NCBI GenBank assembly: GCA_015075405.1
Contig: JABTUK010000003.1
Span: 1,488,001-1,552,000 of the forward strand
Length of the DNA: 64,000 bases
From: Anaerolineales bacterium
GTDB lineage: Bacteria; Chloroflexota; Anaerolineae; 4572-78; J111
Direction: 5' to 3'
Both the position numbers and the translations under genes were made by a program. The notes below the pieces were generated by a model. That model saw only the letters and a list, made by a program, of their open reading frames with translations, was not told the origin of the DNA and did no database searches. Below, piece after piece: positions 26,496 through 33,481 of this stretch (position 1 is the first letter of the stretch; each line of letters opens with the position of its first letter).

Positions 26496-26997
26496 GTGTC
26501 CATTTTGCGGAACAACTCACGTTGCCAATACCCTCTTTTGTAGTGAGTGTGGAACGTATTTATTAGAAGACGATCGCCGGGGTACTGACCCTCTGGGAAC
26601 GGACGAAATCGGCTGGGTTGGTGAAGAAGAAGGCGAGGGGGATTCAAGCGCCTTTGTCAAGGGCACTGGACCTCTGGCGGTACGGTTGCGCATTGGCGAC
26701 AACGGGCGCGAGATTGAAGCCACCCTGACCAAAGCCGTGCATCTGGGCCGGTTGGACCCGGCCAGCGATGTTTTTCCCGAAATTGATTTAACCAATGATA
26801 ATGGTCTGGAAAAGGGCGTTTCCCGCCGTCATGCCCGGATTCTCAAGCGAGAAGGAACGGTCGTTGTCGAAGATTTGGGCAGTATCAACGGCACATTTAT
26901 TAACGGCAAGCGTTTGGCTCCCTATTTGCCCGAAGTACTGCATAACGGCGACCAACTGCAACTGGGTAAACTACTTATTGAAGTAGAAATGCGTTGA
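26488..26997 (+). CDS. Zinc-ribbon and FHA domain protein
   Basis: The GTG start at 26488 is preferred to an ATG at 26410, because AAGGAGAT lies 6 nt upstream and the zinc ribbon then sits at the N-terminus. The protein has a double Cys pair (CPFCG and CSECG, about 4-25), an acidic linker, and an FHA domain (about 75-165) with VHLGRLDP, GVSRRHARI and GSINGTFING, the residues that bind phosphothreonine. It overlaps the J/VWA gene by 8 nt. It is a plausible reader of phosphorylation by the upstream kinase. Residues are seen; the partnership is inferred. Confidence 0.88.
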   Translation: MIKCPFCGTTHVANTLFCSECGTYLLEDDRRGTDPLGTDEIGWVGEEEGEGDSSAFVKGTGPLAVRLRIGDNGREIEATLTKAVHLGRLDPASDVFPEIDLTNDNGLEKGVSRRHARILKREGTVVVEDLGSINGTFINGKRLAPYLPEVLHNGDQLQLGKLLIEVEMR

Positions 26998-27005
26998 ACT
27001 GGCAT

Positions 27006-27076
27006 GACCGAAGACGGAGGACGGGGGACCGGCAATAAAAGACAAACTGCCGGTCCCCGGTCTCCCGTCTCTGGTC
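27006..27076. repeat. GACCGG-type hairpin repeat
   Basis: GACCGAAGACGGAGGACGGG... on the left is mirrored by ...CCCGTCTCTGGTC on the right, with GGGGACCGGCA and TGCCGGTCCCC as the core stem and about 14 nt of loop. A related copy lies inside the coding sequence at 32777-32850. Confidence 0.75.
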
Positions 27077-27095
27077 AATTTTTAAGGAGATATTC

Positions 27096-27341
27096 ATGGC
27101 TATCACCGTAATCATCCACATCATGAACGCAGATGCAATTCTGGCTGAAATCGAAGAGATACCCGACCCAACCTCAAATTTTCTCATCTGCACCAATGCT
27201 CGCGCCCGGGATGGCAAAAACCTGGTTTATATCGAGCGTGACGCCACCCGTGTGATTTTTCCCTGGCACCGGATAAGCTTTGTCGAAACACTGCCCAGCG
27301 AAGAAGATCAGGTCCACGTGGAGTCATTCTTCCGCGATTAG
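27096..27341 (+). CDS. Small conserved protein, Sm-like pattern
   Basis: The 81-residue protein is preceded by TTAAGGAGATATTC, a strong ribosome site. It is acidic with short beta stretches: an N-terminal strand MAITVIIHIMNADAI, a central LVYIERDATRVIFPWHRISF and a final EVES-like segment. The VIFPWHRISFVE stretch recalls the second half of small Sm-like or UPF-type beta-barrel proteins, but that is a weak resemblance. It lies about 100 bp after the FHA gene and may be the last gene of the cluster, closed by a terminator. No function is assigned. Confidence 0.6.
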   Translation: MAITVIIHIMNADAILAEIEEIPDPTSNFLICTNARARDGKNLVYIERDATRVIFPWHRISFVETLPSEEDQVHVESFFRD

Positions 27342-27372
27342 CGCGAATAACGTAGCATTTTGTCAGTTTACC

Positions 27373-27408
27373 AAAAACCGCCGCCAGGATTTGAAGGGGG
27401 CGGTTTTT
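27373..27408 (+). terminator. Rho-independent terminator
   Basis: AAAAACCGCC (27373-27382) pairs with GGCGGTTTTT (27399-27408), ending in a T run, 30 bp after the stop of the small gene. It closes the kinase-phosphatase-VWA-FHA cluster and could work in both directions. Confidence 0.8.
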
Positions 27409-27484
27409 AGTTGCTATTTTGCCTGCTAGCGAGTAAGATACTACCTTTACACCAAGTTGTTCAGAAAGGTAACATCTATTTATC

Positions 27485-28621
27485 ATGGCTACTCAACAGA
27501 TTGTCCCGGTGGTGTGCGCCAACTGCCGTACCCAATTTAATGCGCCCGTCGTGCCGATTATTGACGGGCAAAACCCCGCTTTGAAGTCCGCCTTTTTACA
27601 GGGCCGGTTTAATGCGGTGCAATGCCCCCAGTGTGGGTTTGTCAATCCACTCAACCTCCCCATGTTTTACTATGATTTGGAGAAGGAGTTGGCGTTGGTG
27701 CTGTCGCCCAACAGTTTGAGTTTGAGCGGCCCGGAGCAGGATAAAATTATTGGCTCTTTGACCAACAGTGTGGTCAACAGTTTGCCGGCTGAACAGCGTA
27801 AATTTTACCTGTTGAATCCCAAGCTGTTTTTAACCTTCGATAGCATCGTCAAGGCTGTTCTGGAAGCTGATGGCATTACCGAAGAGGTTTTGGAAACCCA
27901 AAAAGCCAAAGTGAAACTGCTGGAAGAGTTTTTACAGGTGCGTGACGAAGCCGCGCTCCAGGCCAAAGTCAAAGAACACGACGCCGAACTTGACCGGGAC
28001 TTTTTTGAAATTTTGACCGCTTCGATGCAGGCCGCCCAGATGGAGGGCAATCGGGCCGGAGCGCAGGCGCTTTATGCCTTGCGATCCGTGTTGGCCCAAT
28101 TGAGCAGCCAGGGCCAGCAGGCCGTCACCGAGATTGATAATAGCCTGGGCCTGGTCCACATCACCAGCCGGGAAGACCTGCTGGAAAAACTGCAAAATGC
28201 ATCTGGCGACGAAGAGTTCGAAGCCTTCATGGCCGCCGGCCATCCCCTGCTCGATTACACCTTTTTCCAGCAACTGACTGCCCAGATTGACGAACTCGCC
28301 AAAGCCGGCAACGGCAAACAAGCGGACGCTCTCAAAAATTTACGCACTAAAATTTTGGATACCAAAGCCCAGCAGGAAGAACAGAGCCGTGCCGCGCTGC
28401 AAAAATCGGTCGCGCTCCTGCGCGAGATTTTACAATCCCGCGACCCGCAAAAAGTGTTAGCCGACAATCTCGATCAAATTGACGAGCCTTTCTTTGCCAT
28501 TTTGTCAGCCAATATCGAGGAAGCCCGGCGGCAAAATCAAAACGAGGCGGCTCAGGCTATGGAGATGATTGGTAACATGGCCATGGCCATGTTGCAAGAG
28601 AGTATGGCGAATAGTGCGTGA
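27485..28621 (+). CDS. CpXC domain protein
   Basis: The 378-residue protein starts with a CpXC-type zinc-binding region: VCANCRTQF and, about 35 residues later, VQCPQCGFVNPLNLP. This domain is common in Chloroflexota and Firmicutes and has no assigned activity. The remaining 270 residues are helical and coiled-coil-like with two similar halves, each with F-[FL]-E-I-L-[ST]-A and an A-[LM]-[EK]-x-[LI] pattern, suggesting an internal duplication. No membrane segment is seen. It lies 76 bp beyond the preceding terminator, so it has its own promoter. Confidence 0.8.
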   Translation: MATQQIVPVVCANCRTQFNAPVVPIIDGQNPALKSAFLQGRFNAVQCPQCGFVNPLNLPMFYYDLEKELALVLSPNSLSLSGPEQDKIIGSLTNSVVNSLPAEQRKFYLLNPKLFLTFDSIVKAVLEADGITEEVLETQKAKVKLLEEFLQVRDEAALQAKVKEHDAELDRDFFEILTASMQAAQMEGNRAGAQALYALRSVLAQLSSQGQQAVTEIDNSLGLVHITSREDLLEKLQNASGDEEFEAFMAAGHPLLDYTFFQQLTAQIDELAKAGNGKQADALKNLRTKILDTKAQQEEQSRAALQKSVALLREILQSRDPQKVLADNLDQIDEPFFAILSANIEEARRQNQNEAAQAMEMIGNMAMAMLQESMANSA

Positions 28622-28656
28622 AATGTAAAAACCAGTTCGGAATTAGCCCGAAAATC

Positions 28657-28762
28657 ACCTTTCGATACGCCCTTCGCTTTGCTCAGAGCTACTCAGGATG
28701 ATTTTCGGCTCAAGATCGCATCCTGAGTAGCGCGAAACGAAGTGAAGCGCGTATCGAAGGGT
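28657..28762. repeat. Long imperfect palindrome (TTCGATACGC ... GCGTATCGAA)
   Basis: The outer arms TTTCGATACGC (28660-28670) and GCGTATCGAAGGG (28749-28761) enclose a second pair, CTACTCAGGATG (28689-28700) and CATCCTGAGTAG (28719-28730). It occupies the gap between the convergent CpXC and phosphoesterase genes. Palindromes with these words are dispersed in many genomes. Confidence 0.75.
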
Positions 28763-28830
28763 GCGATTTACAGAAACTCCGAACTCAGGTTAGAACGTTC
28801 TCACGTTTCACGTTCCACCCGTCCCATTTC

Positions 28831-29466
28831 TCAAACCCGGATCATCTCTACCTGCTTGAGCGCATCATCATAAATAACATAAGCCGCTCCCGGCCCATCT
28901 TCTGGACGGCCCACACTGCCCACCCCAACAATCAGGGTATCGCCGGGACGCAGGGTGATAAGAGGGCGGGTAAGCTTCTGGAGATAATTGTCGGCGGTAA
29001 AGCGCCAGGCGATTTGCCGGTGGGTGTGGCCATGGAACAGCAGCGGCATATCGGCCTTGGTTAGCGCGCCGACGATGTCCCACAGCGGTTGACACTCAAA
29101 GTGAAGGTAGGGAAAAAGCTGCGACAGCGGTACATCGTGGCGATGCGCCTGCAAATCAGCCAAGCTGGTCAGGTGGGGCGGCCAGAGCGGGGTAGCGTGG
29201 GTGAGCCAAAAGCCTACCTCTTTACGGAGGGGCGGCAAACTCAAAGCCCACTGCTGATTGTTCGGCGACAGGCGCGACCAGCCTGATACTTCCCAGTTAC
29301 CAAATACAGCCGGTACATTAGTGCTTCGCACCAATTCAACGCAATTGTCAACTCCCACATCGCCCAGGCAGAAATAGCCATCCACCGCCTGCTGGCGAGC
29401 GTGGTCTAAGACTTTTATCAGTGCTTTCGCCTCGTTGTGGACATCTGAGAAAATGGCGTAGCGCAT
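28831..29466 (-). CDS. Metallophosphoesterase (YfcE/MJ0936 type)
   Basis: The start at 29466 (MRYAIFSDVHNEAKAL) puts the first metal motif at the N-terminus; the longer frame from 29526 adds a hydrophobic stretch and overlaps the divergent gene. Metal-binding motifs are D-x-H in FSDVHN, GD in CLGDVGVDN, GN-[WH]-E in VFGNWEVS, and the late histidines in LTHATPLW and LFHGHTHRQIA. Length (about 211) fits small cytoplasmic phosphodiesterases. Substrate is unknown. In the third motif the usual GNHD is GNWE, as in several distant members. It is divergent from the MNT nucleotidyltransferase gene. Confidence 0.85.
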   Translation of the reverse strand: MRYAIFSDVHNEAKALIKVLDHARQQAVDGYFCLGDVGVDNCVELVRSTNVPAVFGNWEVSGWSRLSPNNQQWALSLPPLRKEVGFWLTHATPLWPPHLTSLADLQAHRHDVPLSQLFPYLHFECQPLWDIVGALTKADMPLLFHGHTHRQIAWRFTADNYLQKLTRPLITLRPGDTLIVGVGSVGRPEDGPGAAYVIYDDALKQVEMIRV

Positions 29467-29525
29467 GGACAGAGGGTAGCATAAGATGAGGGATAAGGCA
29501 AAGGTAATAGTCAGGAGAAGCGCCA

Positions 29526-29981
29526 ATGAGTATTGCCGAGCGCTGGCAAAGATTTGAAAAATTGCCTGCCGATGTTAGACAAAATTTAGAGAAACTCGTC
29601 CCTTTGTTTGAGAAAAAGGGTGTGCTGTTGGCCTATCTCTTTGGCTCTTTATCTCGCCATCAGCCAGGAAATGATGTGGATATTGCTATCTTGACCCGCG
29701 CCGAGTCGGTCTTCCGTTTAAGGGCCGCTATAAGCGATATATTAGGTACGGAACGAGTTGACCTGGTAGACTTGCGTAACGCTCCCCCAATCCTACGCTT
29801 TGAAATTCTTTGTAGTGGGCAACTCCTCTACGCTGTTGATGAGGCGACTCAGGAGCAGTTTGAGTTGGCGTCGCTGCATCTCTACCGGGATACCTCTCCG
29901 CTTCGCCGCCAACAGGAAGTCTCTCTAAGAGAAAGAATAGCGTCATGGTTGTCAGAGAAGAAGGCATCAAACAGCGCCTAA
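29526..29981 (+). CDS. MNT-family nucleotidyltransferase antitoxin
   Basis: The 151-residue protein has the minimal nucleotidyltransferase signature GS-x10-D-x-D in AYLFGSLSRHQPGNDVDIAI, so the catalytic residues look intact. Members of this family (MntA) transfer AMP to the HEPN toxin partner and neutralise it. The next gene overlaps it by 37 nt and is a HEPN toxin remnant, so the two formed a type VII-like toxin-antitoxin module. Because the toxin lacks its active site, the antitoxin may now be without a target. Cytoplasmic. Confidence 0.85.
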   Translation: MSIAERWQRFEKLPADVRQNLEKLVPLFEKKGVLLAYLFGSLSRHQPGNDVDIAILTRAESVFRLRAAISDILGTERVDLVDLRNAPPILRFEILCSGQLLYAVDEATQEQFELASLHLYRDTSPLRRQQEVSLRERIASWLSEKKASNSA

Positions 29982-30208
29982 AAGAGCTTGACGAGATATT
30001 GCAGGAGTTGAGCAAATACAGGCAGGTCAGCCGGGCCGAAGTGGACTCTAGCCTTAGCCAAAGATGGATTATTGAACGCGGCCTGATCGCTGCTGCTTCG
30101 GTTATCTTTGATATTGCCGATCACATTTTAGCCGGTCATTTTGGCTATTACGCCGAAACTTACGAAAGCAGAAAAATAGTCAGATTTATTGCAATGAGGA
30201 GAAGCTAA
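29945..30208 (+). pseudogene. HEPN (HepT/DUF86) toxin, truncated before its active site
   Basis: The 87 residues match the N-terminal two thirds of a DUF86 HEPN toxin (GIKQRLKELDEILQELSKY, QRWIIERGLIAAASVIFDIAD, HFGYYAETYES). Normal members are about 135-140 residues and end with the RNase motif R-x4-6-H followed by Tyr. Here the frame runs after YAETYES into the unrelated RKIVRFIAMRRS and stops. The terminal codons overlap the ribosome site of hisS. A deletion joined the toxin to the hisS leader, removing the catalytic motif, so RNase activity is not expected. Confidence 0.75.
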
Positions 30209-30211
30209 ACC

Positions 30212-31486
30212 TTGACCAAATACCAGCGCGTCACCGGGATGCTGGATGTGCTTTTTGACGACCAGCCCTACTGGCGCTTCATTCTTGCCAAAATTCAAGA
30301 GACAACCGATTTGTTTGGCTACCAGCGGATAGACACCCCCCTGCTGGAACAGGCCAGTTTGTTTGTGCGCGGTGTCGGCCAGGGGACCGATATTGTTGAA
30401 AAAGAGATGTATATCTTTGAAGACCGTGACGGCGATCAATTGGCCCTCCGGCCCGAATTTACCGCCGGTATCATGCGGGCCTACGTGGAAAACGGGCTGC
30501 ACACCCTGCCCACTCCACTGCGGGTCTGGACCACCGGCCCGCTCTTTCGCCACGAACGACAGCAGAAAGGCCGCTACCGCCAGCACAGCCAGTTTGATGT
30601 CGAGGTCATCGGCGAGCAGGACCCGGCGGTGGATGTCGAGGTCATTAGCCTGGCCTGGCATTTATTCACCAGCCTGGGTTTTTACGGCCTGCGCCTGTAC
30701 ATCAACTCTACCGGCTGCCCGGTCTGCAAACCGGCTTACATCAAAACGCTGGTCAACTATTTTGAACCTTTTGCCGACAAATTGCCGCCCGACGACAAAA
30801 TGCGTCTGCAAAAGAACCCACTGCGCATTCTCGACAGCAAAGAGCCGCTGACCCAACCGCTGCTGGAAAACGCCCCGCGCATCACCGACCACTTGTGCGA
30901 CGACTGCGCCAGCCACTTTGCCCGGCTGAAAACCTACCTCGAAGCCATTGGTCGGCCTTACATCGTGGATTACCGCATTGTGCGCGGGCTGGACTACTAC
31001 ACCAAAACCGTGTTTGAAATCAAAGCCGACGGCCTGGGCAGTCAGGATACCATTTGCGGCGGCGGCCGCTACGATGGTTTAATCGAAGAGTTGGGCGGAC
31101 GGCCCACCCCCGGTATTGGCTTTGGCTCCGGCATCGAGCGCTATGTGATTGCCCTGCGCCACCTGGGCGTCGAGCCGCCGCCGGAGCCGCTGCCCCAAGT
31201 TACCGTCTCTTATCTGGGTGATACCGCCAAATTGGCCGCTCTGAAACTGGTCGAAATCTTGCGCAAGGAGAAAATTGGGGCAATGCTTACCCCCGGCGAC
31301 CGCAGTTTGAAGGCCCAACTCAAAAGCGCCGACCGGGCCAAAGCTGCGTTTGCCATTATCCTGGGCGAGGATGAAGTCAAGGCCGGTCAGGCCATGATTC
31401 GTGATTTGAGCAGCAGCCAGCAATTGGTTATCAAGCTAGCCGATGCGCCGGCTTGGTTGAAAGACAGGTTGCAGGGTAGCAAGTAG
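30212..31486 (+). CDS. hisS: Histidyl-tRNA synthetase
   Basis: The enzyme charges tRNA-His. At 424 residues it is of normal length. Class II motifs are visible: motif 2 in GPLFRHERQQKGRYRQHSQF, the histidine-specific RGLDYYTKTVFEI and CGGGRYDGLIEELGG, and motif 3 in GIGFGSGIERYV. The C-terminal anticodon-binding domain (about 330-424) is present. The start is a TTG at 30212 with GAGGAG 10 nt upstream; no ATG fits better. It follows the truncated HEPN frame by 3 bp, so it probably now shares that transcript. The stop codon lies inside a GTAGCA repeat. Confidence 0.95.
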   Translation: MTKYQRVTGMLDVLFDDQPYWRFILAKIQETTDLFGYQRIDTPLLEQASLFVRGVGQGTDIVEKEMYIFEDRDGDQLALRPEFTAGIMRAYVENGLHTLPTPLRVWTTGPLFRHERQQKGRYRQHSQFDVEVIGEQDPAVDVEVISLAWHLFTSLGFYGLRLYINSTGCPVCKPAYIKTLVNYFEPFADKLPPDDKMRLQKNPLRILDSKEPLTQPLLENAPRITDHLCDDCASHFARLKTYLEAIGRPYIVDYRIVRGLDYYTKTVFEIKADGLGSQDTICGGGRYDGLIEELGGRPTPGIGFGSGIERYVIALRHLGVEPPPEPLPQVTVSYLGDTAKLAALKLVEILRKEKIGAMLTPGDRSLKAQLKSADRAKAAFAIILGEDEVKAGQAMIRDLSSSQQLVIKLADAPAWLKDRLQGSK

Positions 31487-31545
31487 CAAGGTCGCAGGGT
31501 CGCAAAGAAGTAAATCTGCTACCCTGCTACCCTGTTACTCTTTGA
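31471..31545. repeat. GTAGCAGG / GCTACCCT hairpin repeat
   Basis: The left arm (GCAGGGTAGCAAGTAGC, 31471-31487) overlaps the end of hisS and the right arm (CTGCTACCCTGCTACCCTG, 31517-31535) precedes nadK. The hisS stop codon is inside the left arm. Same word family as 14463-14530 and the IS-split element. Confidence 0.65.
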
Positions 31546-31558
31546 AACGATTGTGATA

Positions 31559-32425
31559 ATGGCTCCAAATACTCCCCCGTTAGCTTTTTGTAAAACCGGC
31601 TTGCTTTATCACCCCAAACTGGCCGAGTCGCGGGTGATGGCCGCCGAGATGTTGGAATTTATCGAGGGTCTGGGGGCGTCGGCCTGGGTCAGCTCCAGTT
31701 GGGATGAAGCTGACATCAAAGAACGGCTGGACGGTCTTGATTTACTCATAACCCTGGGCGGCGATGGTTCGCTGCTGCGGGCGGCCCGGGTTACCGCTCA
31801 CCGGACCATTCCCATTCTGGGAATCAACATGGGCCGCCTCGGTTTTTTAGTCGAGGTTCAGCCCGCCGAGTGGCCTGAGCGTATCCGCCAAACCCTGTTG
31901 GGCGACTGCTGGATCGAAGAACGCATGCTGCTGCGGGCTGAACATTACCATGAAGATCAGGTGGTCAACACGTATGAGGCGCTCAACGAGGTGGTCATTG
32001 GCCGGGGGCAGTTTGCCCGTGTTGTCCGGCTGCGCACCGAGATTGACGGCGTCTTTTTAACCACCTATACCGCCGACGGCGTCATTCTGGCCACTGCCAC
32101 CGGCTCGACGGCGTACGCTCTGGCAGCGGGTGGTCCCATTTTGCCGCCAGAATTAGAAAATTTTTTACTCGTGCCCCTGGCCCCCCACCTGAGCCTGGAG
32201 CGAGCCATTGTCCTCTCCAAAGGTGTAACGGTTTCGGTCCAGATTTCTACCGATTACACCGCTGTGTTGACGGTGGATGGTCAGTTTGAAGTGGAGTTGG
32301 CCGACCAGGATAAGGTGGTCATGCGGGCCAGCCCGGCGGTGGCCCGATTTGTGCGCTTGCAGGATAAAAGCTATTTTTACCGCACCCTCATGCAGCGCCT
32401 CGGCTGGCCGCAAAAGCGAAAGTGA
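31559..32425 (+). CDS. nadK: NAD kinase
   Basis: The enzyme phosphorylates NAD to NADP. The family motif GGDG is in LITLGGDGSLLRAAR, and the second nucleotide-binding region is in ATATGSTAYALAAGGPI, with NE-(V)V in ALNEVVIGRG. At about 288 residues it matches the usual length. The start could be the ATG at 31559 or a GTG two codons earlier. It stands between two hairpin repeats and is probably transcribed with hisS. Cytoplasmic, essential in most bacteria. Confidence 0.93.
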   Translation: MAPNTPPLAFCKTGLLYHPKLAESRVMAAEMLEFIEGLGASAWVSSSWDEADIKERLDGLDLLITLGGDGSLLRAARVTAHRTIPILGINMGRLGFLVEVQPAEWPERIRQTLLGDCWIEERMLLRAEHYHEDQVVNTYEALNEVVIGRGQFARVVRLRTEIDGVFLTTYTADGVILATATGSTAYALAAGGPILPPELENFLLVPLAPHLSLERAIVLSKGVTVSVQISTDYTAVLTVDGQFEVELADQDKVVMRASPAVARFVRLQDKSYFYRTLMQRLGWPQKRK

Positions 32426-32445
32426 AATAAACGTATCAAGTGTTG

Positions 32446-32500
32446 AAGTGTCACGTGTCATGTTGATCTTGACACGTGACACGTGACACCTGACACTTAA
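32446..32500. repeat. AGTGTCACGTGTCA hairpin repeat
   Basis: AAGTGTCACGTGTCA (32446-32460) is followed, after 9 nt, by TGACACGTGACAC and further words of the same sort (32470-32499). It occupies the gap between nadK and the TPR/B-box gene, and the words resemble the GTGTCAG array near 16280. Confidence 0.7.
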
Positions 32501-32518
32501 CTTGGAGTTACAGATTTG

Positions 32519-33358
32519 ATGAGTGATACCTCAACCTCTGATTTAGTGCAACAAGGATTGGCCGCGGCTCGGGTGGGCGATATTGAAGACGCCCGCCGCA
32601 TGTTGCAACAGGCAACACGCCAGACGCCTGAGAATATAGAAGCCTGGCTGGGGCTGGCCGGTGTGGTCGAGTCGCTGGCTGAAAAAGAAGCGTGTTTCAG
32701 CCAGGTGCTGACCCTTGACCCCAACAACAATGAGGCCAAAGCAGGCTTGGCCCTGGTGCGACAAAAACTGTCCACCTCGACCGGGGACCGGAGACCGAGG
32801 ACCGGGAGTCCTTCTCCTGTTCCGGTCTCCGGTCTCCCGTCTTCGGTCGAGACGGCAGAAACCGGTCTACTCTACTGCTACCGCCATCCCGAAACCCAAA
32901 CCGGCCTGCGCTGTAACCGCTGCAACAAGCCCATTTGTCCCAAATGCGCCCGGCGCACCCCGGTCGGTTTTCGCTGCCCTGATTGTATCCGCGAGCAAGA
33001 GGATAAATTTTACAGCGGCGGCAATATGGATTATGTGATTGCTGCCGCCGTTGCCCTACCCCTGTCGCTGATTGCAGCCGGTTTATTCACCTTTATTTTG
33101 AGCGGGATTGGTTTTTTTGTAATTTTGATCAGTCTATTCGTTGCTCCGGCCGTGGCTGGTTTCATTGCCGAGGCTGTGCGCTGGGCCGTGGGAAAACGAC
33201 GCTCGCGTTATCTGGGGCACGTCGTCGCTGGTTGTGTTATTCTGGGTACCGCCCCCTTTTTGCTTTTTATGTTGTTGACCGGCAGCGTGTTCGCCCTTCT
33301 GGCTCCCGGAATTTTTTTATTTTTAGGTGTAGCTACAGTTTTTGCCCGCCTGCGTTAA
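32519..33358 (+). CDS. TPR, B-box zinc-finger and membrane protein
   Basis: The protein (about 279 residues from the ATG at 32519; a TTG one codon earlier is possible) has one or two TPR-like repeats (about 8-80), a B-box zinc finger (about 118-160: CYRHPETQTGLRCNRC ... CPKCAR ... CPDC) and two or three membrane helices (about 170-275). Between TPR and B-box lies a polar linker, about residues 87-111, encoded by a palindromic repeat of the GACCGG type. That insertion keeps the frame. The protein is probably a membrane scaffold; the function is unknown. A strong terminator follows. Confidence 0.8.
   Translation: MSDTSTSDLVQQGLAAARVGDIEDARRMLQQATRQTPENIEAWLGLAGVVESLAEKEACFSQVLTLDPNNNEAKAGLALVRQKLSTSTGDRRPRTGSPSPVPVSGLPSSVETAETGLLYCYRHPETQTGLRCNRCNKPICPKCARRTPVGFRCPDCIREQEDKFYSGGNMDYVIAAAVALPLSLIAAGLFTFILSGIGFFVILISLFVAPAVAGFIAEAVRWAVGKRRSRYLGHVVAGCVILGTAPFLLFMLLTGSVFALLAPGIFLFLGVATVFARLR
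32777..32850. repeat. GACCGG palindrome inside a coding sequence
   Basis: TCGACCGGGGACCGGAGACC on the left is answered by GGTCTCCGGTCTCCCGTC ... GGTCGA on the right (ends TCGA at 32777-32780 and 32847-32850). Its words are the same as in the intergenic copy at 27006-27076. Here it is translated as the linker STGDRRPRTGSPSPVPVSGL and beyond. Confidence 0.8.
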
Positions 33359-33361
33359 AAC

Positions 33362-33398
33362 AGAGACCGGTGCTTTTGAAGTACCGGTCTCTTGTTTT
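33362..33398 (+). terminator. Rho-independent terminator
   Basis: AGAGACCGGT (33362-33371) pairs with ACCGGTCTCT (33383-33392), followed by TGTTTTTG. It lies a few bases after the stop of the TPR/B-box gene. Confidence 0.88.
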
Positions 33399-33481
33399 TG
33401 ACAATTGGCCTATTGACTATTTAACCTGCTTCCCTCATAATCACATTAATATTTCAAACATTTACCCTATCATTAATTATT

